Origin: Muricoccus roseus
Lineage (GTDB): Bacteria; Pseudomonadota; Alphaproteobacteria; Acetobacterales; Acetobacteraceae
NCBI RefSeq assembly: GCF_900141905.1
Contig: NZ_FQZF01000005.1
Coordinates: forward strand, 139,792-203,791
Reading direction: 5' to 3'
Length of the DNA: 64,000 bases
Shown here: positions 7,568 through 15,948 of the stretch, one piece after another
Numbering within the stretch: position 1 is the stretch's first letter
How the letters are laid out: each line of letters starts with the position of its first letter
The notes under the pieces: generated by a model
What the model saw: only the letters and a program-made list of their open reading frames with translations
What the model was told of the DNA's origin: nothing
Databases searched by the model: none
Program-made: the position numbers and the translations under genes

Positions 7568-7591
7568 AAAAAAACGCGGCTCCCCCCCGCG
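7568..7591 (-). terminator. Intrinsic terminator after the TPR/chemotaxis operon
   Basis: Read on the minus strand just after the TPR gene stop, a CGCGG...CCGCG stem is followed at once by seven T residues (the A-run at 7568-7574 on the plus strand). This is the classic Rho-independent layout and separates the motility operon from speD. Confidence 0.65.
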
Positions 7592-7604
7592 CCTGACGCG
7601 TGGC

Positions 7605-10466
7605 TCATCTTGAACTTACGGCCGCCGTCCGGAAGGCATCCAGCTTGTTCGGGAATCCCCGGAAAAGGTTCAGTTCGCGCTGGAGCCTCGGGAGGTCCGA
7701 AAGGCCGCGCACCGGATCGGCGGTCAGGAGGGCGACGGCCTCGGCGATCGGGCCGGTGCCGAGCTTTTCGAGCCAAGCGGCGCGGAGGGCGGAGAGGCGG
7801 GCGGCATCGCCGCCCAGCGCGGCGAAGGCGGCGGCGCGGAGCACCTCCTGCGGGCTTGCGGGATCCTCCGGCTGGGCGGCGGCGAGGGCGAGCAGGGCGT
7901 CGGAGGCGCCGGCCCAGTCCTGGCGCTCGGCCAGGAGGGCGGCGAGGGCCGGCAGGGCGGGGGTGCCGAGGCCGCGCAGGATGGCGAGCGCTTCCGCCGG
8001 GGCGCCGAGGGCGGATTTCGCGCGCGCGGCCAGCAGCCCGCGCGGCAGCGTCTCCTCTGAGGTGGCGGGAGTGCCGTCCAGGGTTTCCAGCGCGCCCTTC
8101 GCGTCGCCGGCCGCGAGGCGGAGGCTGGCGAGGCGGGTGGCGAAGGCGGGGCGCCGGGCGGCCGGGACGCGGTCGAGCGCCTGTTGCGCGAGGGCGGCAC
8201 CGCGATCGGGCAGGTCCATGGCGGCGAGGCGTTCGGCGAGCGCGGCCAGGGCTTCGGCGCCGCGCTCGTCCCGCGGCAGGAGGGTGGGCTGGGCTTCGTA
8301 GAGCGCGACGGCGACGGTCGGCGGTTCCTGCGTCAGCGCCTGAAGGAGGGCGGCTTCCTGGGCCGGGCGGATCTGCTCCTGGCGGTCGGGATAGGTTTCG
8401 GCGGTTTCCTTGAGGAGATCCAGCGCCCCGCGCGCGTCGCCGGCGGTGCCGCGCAGGGCGGCGATGCGGAGGCGCGTGCCGAGTTCCTCCGAATCGCCGC
8501 GCCAGGCGAAGAGGGCGGCTTCGAGGGCGGCGGCGGCGCCGGCGGCGTCCAGCGTGCCGGCCTTCAGGCGCAGCTCGGCGGTGCGGCGGAGGGCGCGGGC
8601 GCGGGCCAGCCGGTCCCGCCCGTTGATGACGGTGGCGTAGAGGGAGAGGGCCGTGTCGGTCTGCTCCTCGGCTTCGGCGAGGCGGGCACGGGCGAGGGTT
8701 AGCTCGGGACGGTCTCCGGCGGCCTGCAGCAGGCGGCGGGCGGCGGAGGTTTCGCCGGCCTCGACCATGGCCTCGGCGGCGAGGGGCAGGAGGCGGGTGC
8801 GCAGGGATTCCGGGTAGCCGAGCAGGAGCGGCAGGGTGCTGGCAAAGCCGGGCGAGGCGGCGGCGGCGTCGCCCGCCGTGGCGGCGAGGGCGGCGCGCCA
8901 GAGCGTCACCTCGTCATTGCCGGGGAGGCTGGCGGTGGCGAGGCCCTGCGCATCCGGGAGGCGGCCGGCCATGAGGGCAGCGGCGGCGTGGAGGAGGAGG
9001 CTGCGCGGGTCGGTGGAGGCGCGGGGATCCTCCTGGAAGGCCAGGCGGATCATGGCCTGGGCCTCCTGGGCGAGGCCGAGGGCGAGCATGCCCTCGGCGG
9101 CGGCGCGGCGGAGGGGCATGCGGGCGAGCGGCGGGGCGGCGGCGATGCTGGACTGCTGGGCGCGCAGGCGCTCCTGCGCCGGGCCGGGTTCGAGATTGGG
9201 CAGCTCCATCAGCCGCGACATGGCGGCGGCCTCGGCGCCGGGATCCGGGCTGGCGGTGCCGGCGGCGAGGCCGGAGAGCACGAAGCGGTCGCCGACGCGG
9301 CGGAGCGCGGCGGTGTCGGCGCGCGCCAGTGCGGCGACGCCGAGCTGGGTGGGCAGGAGGTCGAGCTGGGCGAGGCTGCGGGCGGTGGGCATGGCCTGGC
9401 CCGCCTCGCGCACGGTGCCGACGAGAATGGGAAGGCCGGTCTCGGGATCGGCGATGGGGACCGGGCGGCCGGGGGCGGCGGCGCGCAGGACCACCCTGCC
9501 CTCCTCCGGCTCGGCGAGGATGGAGCGTTCCCGGCCGGGACCGGGGCCGGGGGTGACGAGCCAGTTGGGGCCTTGCCGGCGGGCCTGGAGGCCCGCGGGC
9601 GCGGCGAGGGGCAGGCGGAGGATGGTGGCTTCCGGCAGGGTTTCCGCGCGGAGGCCGCCGAAGACGGGATCGCCGCGCAGCGGGGCCGTGTCGAGCGCAT
9701 GGGGCTGGTCGAGCACGAGGAGCAGCGTGTCGCCGCGGCGCAGGATGGCGAGGCCGGTTTCCGCGGGCACGGGCAGCAGCAGGGCGCGCGCCCCCTCCCC
9801 CGGCACGGTGCGGAGCGGCAGGCCGGCGGTGGCGGGTTCGGGCGCGGCCGGGGCAGTGTTGAGCCGCGCTGCGGATGCGGGCGGTGGCGTTGCCGGGGCC
9901 GGCGGCGCCGCTGCGGCGGGCGGCGCTGCGGCCGCGGCCTGGGCGGGAGCTGGAGCGGCTTCGGCTGCGCGGCTGTTGCGCGGCGGCGTGGCGGGGGGGC
10001 GAGGCGGCGTGGGCAGCCTGGCCTCCGCGGCCCGCTGCGCGGCGGGTGCCGCCGGGGTGGCGGATGCGGGCGCTGGGGTGGTGGCGGACGCGGTGGCGGT
10101 GGCGCTGGGGGCGGCGGGCGCGGCGTCGAGGATGTCGAGCACCAGGCGGTTGCCGAGGCGGTAGTGGCGCAGCCGGGCGCCCGGGCGGGTGGTGAGGCGC
10201 AGGCCTTCGGGCGCGCGTTCGAGGGTGAGGAGGTTGCGGGGCAGGCGGCGGGTGCCGGGGAGTTCGGGCTCGACCCCGGCGCCGAGGCGGAGCAGGACGC
10301 CGTCGCCGCCCTCCTCCACCCAGTAGGGGATGTCGGGCGCGGCGAGGTCCAGCACGATCCGGCCATGGCCGGGATGGTCGCCCAGCCTGACCGCGGCCCG
10401 TTCCGCCAGGGCCGGCTGGCCGAGGAGGACGGAGCCGCAGATCGCGAGGATCGCCGCGCCGCGCAT
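7605..10466 (-). CDS. Large exported TPR protein in the motility operon
   Basis: This 953-residue protein starts with a signal peptide (about residues 1-21, ending PALAE). A beta-rich domain of roughly 90 residues follows, with GRIVLDLAAPDIPYW, resembling AMIN-like or secretin-associated domains. A proline/alanine-rich linker spans about 115-210. A long helical C-terminal half (about 400-950) shows tetratricopeptide-like repeats. It should be periplasmic. The start overlaps the cheZ stop, so it is the last gene of fliL-fliM-DUF6468-motE-cheY-cheZ. That context suggests a role in motor or flagellum assembly, but I recognise no named family and the function is unknown. An intrinsic terminator follows. 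Confidence 0.85.
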   Translation of the reverse strand: MRGAAILAICGSVLLGQPALAERAAVRLGDHPGHGRIVLDLAAPDIPYWVEEGGDGVLLRLGAGVEPELPGTRRLPRNLLTLERAPEGLRLTTRPGARLRHYRLGNRLVLDILDAAPAAPSATATASATTPAPASATPAAPAAQRAAEARLPTPPRPPATPPRNSRAAEAAPAPAQAAAAAPPAAAAPPAPATPPPASAARLNTAPAAPEPATAGLPLRTVPGEGARALLLPVPAETGLAILRRGDTLLLVLDQPHALDTAPLRGDPVFGGLRAETLPEATILRLPLAAPAGLQARRQGPNWLVTPGPGPGRERSILAEPEEGRVVLRAAAPGRPVPIADPETGLPILVGTVREAGQAMPTARSLAQLDLLPTQLGVAALARADTAALRRVGDRFVLSGLAAGTASPDPGAEAAAMSRLMELPNLEPGPAQERLRAQQSSIAAAPPLARMPLRRAAAEGMLALGLAQEAQAMIRLAFQEDPRASTDPRSLLLHAAAALMAGRLPDAQGLATASLPGNDEVTLWRAALAATAGDAAAASPGFASTLPLLLGYPESLRTRLLPLAAEAMVEAGETSAARRLLQAAGDRPELTLARARLAEAEEQTDTALSLYATVINGRDRLARARALRRTAELRLKAGTLDAAGAAAALEAALFAWRGDSEELGTRLRIAALRGTAGDARGALDLLKETAETYPDRQEQIRPAQEAALLQALTQEPPTVAVALYEAQPTLLPRDERGAEALAALAERLAAMDLPDRGAALAQQALDRVPAARRPAFATRLASLRLAAGDAKGALETLDGTPATSEETLPRGLLAARAKSALGAPAEALAILRGLGTPALPALAALLAERQDWAGASDALLALAAAQPEDPASPQEVLRAAAFAALGGDAARLSALRAAWLEKLGTGPIAEAVALLTADPVRGLSDLPRLQRELNLFRGFPNKLDAFRTAAVSSR

Positions 10467-11020
10467 CAGTCGAAGCTCGCCAGCAGGGCGTCGATCTCCG
10501 CCTGGGAGGAGGCGGCGGCGGCGAGCTGCGGGCCGTTGGCGAGCCGCTCGCCTTCCGTGCGCAGCGGCGCGGCGCGGGCCGGGAGCACGGCGGAGGGGGC
10601 GTAGCGGCCGGTGGTTTCGCGCACGCGCTGCTCGATCTGCTTCAGCGCGTTCACCACCTTGCCGATGCGCTGGCCCGTGATGTCCTGGAAGGCGCAGGCC
10701 TCGTAGATGCGGGTGACGCAGACGCCGACCGTCTCCGCATCGTCCGGGGCCAGCTTCGGCTGGAGGTTTTCCAGCGTCTCGCAGACGTCCAGGATCTCGT
10801 TGGCGGCGTCGGCGGTGCTCTTGACCACCTCGTCCAACTCGTCGGTGGCGGCAGGGAGATGCGTGGCGTCCACGTTCTCCACGCGCATCGCCGCGATCTC
10901 CTCCTTTGCGGCGGCGACCATGCGGCCCAGGGCCTCCAGCTCCTGCAGGAGGGTGGCTTCGGTCTTGCCCAGGCCCGACATGACCTGCAAGGCGCGCTCC
11001 GCGCGGTCGACCTTAGGCAT
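10466..11020 (-). CDS. cheZ: CheZ-like protein phosphatase
   Basis: CheZ accelerates dephosphorylation of phospho-CheY. The 184-residue protein is a long helical hairpin. It contains the segment IYEACAFQDITGQRIGKVV (residues about 109-127), which matches the active-site helix of CheZ, with the catalytic Gln in FQDITGQRI. The C-terminus SQAEIDALLASFD is a CheY-binding tail like that of enteric CheZ, joined by a flexible Ala/Pro-rich linker. Its start overlaps cheY by 8 bases, and enzyme and substrate genes side by side support the call. Confidence 0.9.
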   Translation of the reverse strand: MPKVDRAERALQVMSGLGKTEATLLQELEALGRMVAAAKEEIAAMRVENVDATHLPAATDELDEVVKSTADAANEILDVCETLENLQPKLAPDDAETVGVCVTRIYEACAFQDITGQRIGKVVNALKQIEQRVRETTGRYAPSAVLPARAAPLRTEGERLANGPQLAAAASSQAEIDALLASFD

Positions 11021-11393
11021 GGGCCATCACCTTCTCGATCTTCTCGCGCAGCGTCTCGGCGTTGAAGGGCTTGACGATGTAGTTCGAAACGCCGGCGGCG
11101 CGGGCGGCCACCACGTTCTCGGTCTTGCTTTCGGCGGTGATCATGATGAAGGGCGTGGATTTCAGCTTCGCATCGGCCCGCACCTCCTTCAGCAGGTCGA
11201 GGCCCGTCATCGGCTCCATGTTCCAGTCGGAGATAACGAGGCCGAAATTGCCGGTGCGGAGCTTGGAGAGCGCCTCCTGGCCGTCGGTCGCCTCCTCCAC
11301 ATTGTTGAAGTCCAGCTGCTTCAGCAGGTTCCGGATGATCCGCAGCATCGTCTTGTAGTCATCGACGATCAGCACGTGGGTGTTCTTGTCCAT
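11013..11393 (-). CDS. cheY: Chemotaxis response regulator CheY
   Basis: This is a stand-alone receiver domain of 126 residues that, when phosphorylated, binds the flagellar switch (FliM) and changes rotation. The acidic pocket is VDD (residues 10-12), the phospho-acceptor is Asp56 in ISDWNM, and the switch residues are Thr in MITAES and Lys in IVKPF. The ATG at 11393 was chosen over an upstream in-frame ATG. It begins the canonical MDKNTHVLIVDD N-terminus, is preceded by a GGAG ribosome-binding site, and avoids overlap with motE. It lies between motE and cheZ. Confidence 0.96.
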   Translation of the reverse strand: MDKNTHVLIVDDYKTMLRIIRNLLKQLDFNNVEEATDGQEALSKLRTGNFGLVISDWNMEPMTGLDLLKEVRADAKLKSTPFIMITAESKTENVVAARAAGVSNYIVKPFNAETLREKIEKVMAHA

Positions 11394-11409
11394 CGCGGTG
11401 ATTCTCCTT

Positions 11410-12096
11410 TCAATCCGTCCGATTTTCGGTCGCCCGGTTCGCAGCGGCACGAAGCCGGGCCAGCTCCGCCGTCAGGCTGCGGGCCCGGTCGGGGCGCATG
11501 GCCCCGATCACCGGGGCGGCCTTCGCCTCCCGCATCCGATTCACGATCTGTACGAGCACAGGCATTTCCAAATCGTCGAAAACGGTGGCCGCATCGCGCG
11601 GGCGCATCGCTTCGTAGGTCTTGACCAGGCCACGCCAGCCGGCCTCCTCGCGCTCGCCCCGGCCGCGCTCCAGCGCCTCCAGCCGGGATTGCAGGGCGGC
11701 CATTTCCTCGAGCCGCGCGGAGAGGCGGCGCTCGGCGGCGGCGAGCACGGCCTCGCGCGCCGCGAGCGCGGTTTCGCGCGCCTCGATCTCGGTGCGGCGC
11801 TCCCGCAGGCGGCTGAGCAGGGCGCGCTCGGCCTGGTCGACCGGATCGGGCGGCGGGGGCGCGGGGGCGGGAGGAGCAGGGGCGGCCGCGCGAGAAGGGG
11901 CCGGAGATGGATCGGCGGGCGGGGCTGAGGCGGCGGCGCTGCCAACGAGCCCCCCCTCCCCCGGAATGGCGCGCAGCAGCACCTGGGCCTTCACGAGTGC
12001 CAGGGCGGCGCAGGCGAAGAGGATCATCGGCAGGAGGCGCGGGCGCGGGAGGCGCGCGGGCGCCCGAATGGATGCGCGCAGGGCGGGGAGCTTCAC
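11410..12096 (-). CDS. motE: MotE-family flagellar chaperone with MgtE-N-like domain
   Basis: The 228-residue protein has an N-terminal transmembrane or signal-anchor segment (residues about 22-42), a Pro/Ala-rich stretch, a coiled coil (about 88-145) and a C-terminal MgtE_N-like module with AMRPRDAATVFDDLEMPVL and PDRARSLTAELA. This layout matches MotE, the periplasmic chaperone that helps stabilise or target the stator partner MotC in alphaproteobacteria. The gene overlaps the DUF6468 gene by 4 bases and precedes cheY. A more general MgtE-N flagellar protein cannot be excluded. Confidence 0.8.
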   Translation of the reverse strand: MKLPALRASIRAPARLPRPRLLPMILFACAALALVKAQVLLRAIPGEGGLVGSAAASAPPADPSPAPSRAAAPAPPAPAPPPPDPVDQAERALLSRLRERRTEIEARETALAAREAVLAAAERRLSARLEEMAALQSRLEALERGRGEREEAGWRGLVKTYEAMRPRDAATVFDDLEMPVLVQIVNRMREAKAAPVIGAMRPDRARSLTAELARLRAAANRATENRTD

Positions 12097-12530
12097 CGGG
12101 CCATCCTCAATGCGCGCAGCAGGTCGCGTTCAGCCTGGCTTCGCGGGGCCGCGGCCTCCGCGGGCAGGCCCATGGATTGAAGGCCCGGGGCGGGAAGGCC
12201 GGAGGCGGGGGCGGCGGCGCGGCCCTGGCGGACCAGCGCCTCCAGCCGGTCGGCCAGCCCCTCGGCGCGTTCGACGAGGAAGCGCAGGTCGTCGCGCAGC
12301 GCCTCGGCGGCCCCGGTCTGCCGGGCCTGCTGCTCCAGCGCCATGCGCAGGCCGGCCAGGGCGGACTGGGCGTCGCGCGTGGCGGTCTCGAAGCCCGCGG
12401 CGCCTTCCGACAGAGCCGCGCGGTCCTTCCTGAGCGCGGCGAGCCCGCGCTCCAGCCGGATGGCGAAGGGCAGCGCGGCGAGGAGCAGGAGAAGGAGCGC
12501 GCCCTGGAGAGTCCATTCCAGCAGGGTCAT
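12093..12530 (-). CDS. DUF6468-type membrane protein of the flagellar operon
   Basis: The 145-residue product starts MTLLEWTLQGALLLLLLAALPFAI, one membrane helix, followed by a long coiled coil (about residues 28-105) and a disordered Pro/Ala-rich C-terminus ending in RDLLRALRMAR. The arrangement fits the DUF6468 proteins found beside fliM in alphaproteobacteria. Function is unknown. The start is set by the ATGA overlap with the fliM stop; a longer upstream reading frame is only the shadow of fliM. Its end overlaps motE. Confidence 0.75.
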   Translation of the reverse strand: MTLLEWTLQGALLLLLLAALPFAIRLERGLAALRKDRAALSEGAAGFETATRDAQSALAGLRMALEQQARQTGAAEALRDDLRFLVERAEGLADRLEALVRQGRAAAPASGLPAPGLQSMGLPAEAAAPRSQAERDLLRALRMAR

Positions 12531-13591
12531 GCCACCTCCTCCTCCAGGCCGAGGCGCTTCAGCTCGCGCTCGATCCGCACAGCGAGGCGGTTCTCGCGCC
12601 GGCCCAGCACGGCCTCGAAGAGTGGAACCTCGCCGCAGCGCAGGCGCACCGGGGCGCCCGGGCCGACATTGAGGGTGATCCGGTCGCCCGGCTTGAGGTT
12701 GACCACGGTGGAAAGCGGCAGGGGCTGCTCGTCCAGCACGACGTCGAGCGCGACCTCCGTGTGGCGCAGCTCGTCGGCCAAGTGGTTTTCCCAGATGGAG
12801 TCGCGGCCGAACTTCTCGCCCATGAACTGCTGCAGGAGCAGCTCGCGCACCGGTTCCAGCGTGGCGTAGGGGAGGAGGAGGTCCATGCGGCCGCCACGAT
12901 CCTCCATCTCGACGCGGAGCTTCACGAGGATGCAGGCGTTGGACAGGCGGGAGATGGCGGCGAAGCGGGGGTTCACCTCCAGCCGCTCGAACTGGAACTC
13001 CACGGGGCAGAGGGGCTCGAAGGCGGTGGAGACGTCGCGCAGGACGACGCCGATCAGGCGCTCGACCAGCGTGCGCTCGATGGTGGTGTAGGGGCGGCCC
13101 TCGATCCGCATGGCGGCGGTGCCGCGGCGGCCGCCGAGGAGGACGTCCACGACCGAGTAGATCATCGCGGAATCGACGACCATCAGCCCGTAATTGTCCC
13201 ACTCATGCACCTTGGTGACGGCGAGCATGGCGGGGAGCGGGATGGAGTTGAGGTAGTCCCCGAAGCGCAGCGAGGTGATGGCGTCGATCGAGACTTCCAC
13301 ATTGTCGGAGGTGAAGTTACGGAGCGTCGTGCTCATCAGCCGCACGAGGCGGTCGAACACGATCTCGAGCATCGGCAGGCGCTCGTAGGAGACGAGGCCG
13401 CTGCTGATGATCTGCTCGATGGCGGATTTCGCCTCGGCGGTTTCCTCGCCGTCGAAGCCGAGGAGGCTGTCGATTTCCGCCTGGTTGAGGACGCGGGTGG
13501 AATCCGCGCCGCCGGGCGCCGCCTCCTCATCCCCCTCCCCCTCCAGCGAGGCGCCCCAGGCGGCGGCGAGGTCCTCTTCCTCGGTGCTCAC
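12527..13591 (-). CDS. fliM: Flagellar motor switch protein FliM
   Basis: FliM is the C-ring protein that binds phospho-CheY and controls direction of rotation. The 354-residue protein has the N-terminal CheY-binding motif LNQAEIDSLLGF (about residues 36-47), the middle domain with LPMLEIVFDRLVRLMSTTLRN, and the C-terminal SpoA domain containing LKPGDRITLNVGPGAPVRLR. These are the standard parts in order. It overlaps fliL by 4 bases upstream and the DUF6468 gene by 4 bases downstream. fliN and fliG are not in this window. Confidence 0.97.
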   Translation of the reverse strand: MSTEEEDLAAAWGASLEGEGDEEAAPGGADSTRVLNQAEIDSLLGFDGEETAEAKSAIEQIISSGLVSYERLPMLEIVFDRLVRLMSTTLRNFTSDNVEVSIDAITSLRFGDYLNSIPLPAMLAVTKVHEWDNYGLMVVDSAMIYSVVDVLLGGRRGTAAMRIEGRPYTTIERTLVERLIGVVLRDVSTAFEPLCPVEFQFERLEVNPRFAAISRLSNACILVKLRVEMEDRGGRMDLLLPYATLEPVRELLLQQFMGEKFGRDSIWENHLADELRHTEVALDVVLDEQPLPLSTVVNLKPGDRITLNVGPGAPVRLRCGEVPLFEAVLGRRENRLAVRIERELKRLGLEEEVA

Positions 13592-14145
13592 TGGACGATC
13601 ATCTCGACGAAGAGGACGTCCTGCACCTTCGCGGGGCTGGCCGCGAGGGAAGCGCGGTTCCGCAGCTCCTCGCGCAGGCGGTAGGTGCCCTGGCTGCCGC
13701 GCAGCTCCTCCGGGCGCATCTCGCGCAGATAGGTCTGGAAGAGGTCCATCAGGCGCGGCATGGCGGCCTGGACGGCGGCCGTGTCGGCCTCGGAGGAGAG
13801 TTCGAGCTTTGCCTTCAGGCGGATGAAGGTGGCGCGGCGGCCGCTGACGTTCAGGTTCGTCAGGATCTCCGGCATGTCGAAGAAGACGGGCGGGCGCGCG
13901 GGCTGGGGCGGCGCCGAGCTGGATACGGTGCCGGAGGCGGCGCCATGGCCCTCGGCGGGGGCGGCGGCGTGGCCTTCTTGCGGCTCCGCGGATTTGCCGA
14001 AGGGGAGCAGGCCACTGAACCAGAGGCCCGCGCCGGCGCCGATGAGCACCAGCAGCACGAGGGCGATGAGGACGAGCTTCTTCTTGCCCCCCTTCTTCGG
14101 GGACTCCTCTGCTCCATCAGCCGTTGCAGCCGCCGCTTGCGCCAT
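13588..14145 (-). CDS. fliL: Flagellar basal body-associated protein FliL
   Basis: FliL surrounds the stator units and supports torque. The 185-residue protein has a short basic cytoplasmic tail (SPKKGGKKK), one transmembrane helix (about 25-46), a Pro/Ala-rich periplasmic linker and the C-terminal FliL domain with FFDMPEILTNLNVSGRRATF and a final LFVEMIVQ. The length is typical for alphaproteobacteria. It is the first gene of the operon and diverges from flgF across a 228-bp region that contains a sigma-54 promoter facing flgF. Confidence 0.95.
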   Translation of the reverse strand: MAQAAAATADGAEESPKKGGKKKLVLIALVLLVLIGAGAGLWFSGLLPFGKSAEPQEGHAAAPAEGHGAASGTVSSSAPPQPARPPVFFDMPEILTNLNVSGRRATFIRLKAKLELSSEADTAAVQAAMPRLMDLFQTYLREMRPEELRGSQGTYRLREELRNRASLAASPAKVQDVLFVEMIVQ

Positions 14146-14293
14146 GGGGATCGGGTGCTTCCTGCCGTTCCGATGGGGCTGATGCTGGCGGGGGCGGCTT
14201 AACGAAGCGTTGCAACCGGGCGGGAATGATCAGGAAGCCGGCAAGAACTGCCGCTTCCGGGCAGGGCGAGCCGGCGCGGTGCCGGGGAAAGGC

Positions 14294-14308
14294 TGGCACG
14301 GGGGTTGC
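14294..14308 (+). promoter_or_regulatory. Sigma-54 promoter for flgF-flgG-flgA-flgH
   Basis: The sequence TGGCAC-GGGGG-TTGC matches the -24/-12 consensus (TGGCAC-N5-TTGC) at every fixed position with the correct 5-base spacer. It lies 66 bases upstream of the flgF start, on the coding strand. Sigma-54 control of rod and hook genes is well established in Caulobacter and other flagellates, and rpoN is present in this window. An activator-binding site was not identified. Confidence 0.8.
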
Positions 14309-14373
14309 GGAAACCCTTCCGCAAGCACGGCGCCGCATCCTCGCGGACCGAAGGCAAGAGGCGGACGGAGCGG

Positions 14374-15120
14374 ATGGACAATCCCGGCTACATCGCTCTT
14401 TCACGACTGGTCGCGCAAAACCGCGCGACCGCCGTGCTTGCGCACAACATGGCCAATGCGGAGACGCCGGGCTTCCGGGCCTCGCGCCCGGTTTTCGCCG
14501 ACCATCTGGAGCGCCAGCGCGGCGCGCAGCCCGTGCGGGGCGGCGAGTCGCTGCATTTCGCGATGGACCGCGCGACCTGGCGCGACGAATCGGCGGGGCC
14601 GGTGCAGACGACGGGCAATCCGCTGGATGTCGCGATTTCCGGCGAGGGGCTGTTCAGCGTGCAGACGCCGCGCGGCGAGCGCTACACGCGGGCCGGGCGC
14701 TTCTCACTCGGGCCCGACGGGGGGATCGTGGACATGGAGGGGAATGCGCTGCTGGACACGGGCGGGAATCCGCTGCGGGTCGCGCCCGGGGATACGCGGC
14801 TGACGATCAAGGGCGACGGGACGCTGAGCAGCGAGAACGGCGAGATCGGCAAGCTGCGGGTGGTGCGCTTCGCCGAGCCGCAGCGGCTGCAGGCGGAGGG
14901 GGACCGGCTGCTGGCCGCGGGCGCGGGCCAGGCGCCGGAGGTGATCGAGCGGCCCGCCCTGGTGCAGGGCGCGCTGGAGGGGAGCAACGTGCGGCCCGTT
15001 CTCGAGATCACGCGGCTGACCGCGGAGACGCGGGAGTTCCAGTTCATGGCGCAATTCGCGGAGAAGGAGGGCGAGCGGCTCTCCGGCGCGGTCGAGCGGA
15101 TCCTGCGGAAGCGCAGCTGA
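14374..15120 (+). CDS. flgF: Flagellar basal-body rod protein FlgF
   Basis: FlgF is a proximal rod protein. The 248-residue product starts MDNPGYIALSRLVAQ and has the rod signature LAHNMANAETPGFRAS near residues 22-37. The central domain has LDVAISGEGLFSVQTPRGERY, typical of FlgF/FlgG. The C-terminal helix includes LEITRLTAETREFQFMAQF. The ATG at 14374 gives the standard N-terminus; an upstream ATG in frame lies inside the sigma-54 promoter region and is rejected. It is first in the flgFGAH operon. Confidence 0.95.
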   Translation: MDNPGYIALSRLVAQNRATAVLAHNMANAETPGFRASRPVFADHLERQRGAQPVRGGESLHFAMDRATWRDESAGPVQTTGNPLDVAISGEGLFSVQTPRGERYTRAGRFSLGPDGGIVDMEGNALLDTGGNPLRVAPGDTRLTIKGDGTLSSENGEIGKLRVVRFAEPQRLQAEGDRLLAAGAGQAPEVIERPALVQGALEGSNVRPVLEITRLTAETREFQFMAQFAEKEGERLSGAVERILRKRS

Positions 15121-15162
15121 TGAGTGCGACGCGACACGCCCACCGGCAGGAAGGATAGACGC

Positions 15163-15948
15163 ATGCGTTCCCTGTGGACCGCCGGCACGGGCATGATGGC
15201 CCAGCAGACGAATGTCGAGGTCATCTCCAACAACATCGCGAATATGAGCACGACGGGGTTCAAGCGCCGGCGCGCGGAATTCCAGGACCTGATGTACCAG
15301 AACATGAGGCGGGTGGGCTCGCAGTCCTCGGATACCGGGACCACCCTGCCCTCCGGCGCGCAGGTGGGGCTCGGTGTTCGGACGGCGGGGGTGTACCGCA
15401 TCCATGAACAGGGCAGCCTGCAGCAGACGGAGAACCGCTTCGACATCGCCATCCGGGGCAATGGCTTCCTGCAGGTGACGCTGCCTTCGGGCGAGACGGC
15501 CTACACGCGGGACGGCACGCTGGGGCTTTCGCCCGAAGGGGTGATCGTGACGGCGGAGGGGTATCCGGTGCTGCCGGGGATCACCATTCCCGCGAATGCG
15601 ACGGATGTGACCATCAACGGCAATGGCGAGGTGCTGGTGAAGCTCGCCGGCCAGACGGCCGCGCAGAATGTGGGGCAGTTCCAGCTGGCGATCTTCGCCA
15701 ATGAGGGCGGGCTGGAGGCGGTGGGCGACAACCTGCTGATGGCCTCCGCCTCCTCCGGCGCCGCGCAGCAGGGCACGCCGGGTTCGCCGGGCTATGGCAA
15801 TGTGATGCAGGGCTTCATCGAGACCTCCAACGTGAACGTGGTGCAGGAGATCACGAGCCTGATCACCGCGCAGCGCGCCTATGAGATGAACAGCAAGGTG
15901 ATCACGGCGAGCGACGAGATGCTCAGCACCATCGCAAGGCTGCGGTGA
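15163..15948 (+). CDS. flgG: Flagellar distal rod protein FlgG
   Basis: FlgG forms the distal rod that carries torque from motor to hook. The 261-residue protein starts MRSLWTAGTGMMAQQTNVEV, the near-universal FlgG N-terminus, with ISNNIANMSTTGFKRRRAEF and later ENRFDIAIRGNGFLQV. It ends with VQEITSLITAQRAYEMNSKV and ITASDEMLSTIARLR. Length equals E. coli FlgG. The start at 15163 is preceded by an AAGGA site. Its stop overlaps the likely GTG start of flgA. Confidence 0.97.
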   Translation: MRSLWTAGTGMMAQQTNVEVISNNIANMSTTGFKRRRAEFQDLMYQNMRRVGSQSSDTGTTLPSGAQVGLGVRTAGVYRIHEQGSLQQTENRFDIAIRGNGFLQVTLPSGETAYTRDGTLGLSPEGVIVTAEGYPVLPGITIPANATDVTINGNGEVLVKLAGQTAAQNVGQFQLAIFANEGGLEAVGDNLLMASASSGAAQQGTPGSPGYGNVMQGFIETSNVNVVQEITSLITAQRAYEMNSKVITASDEMLSTIARLR

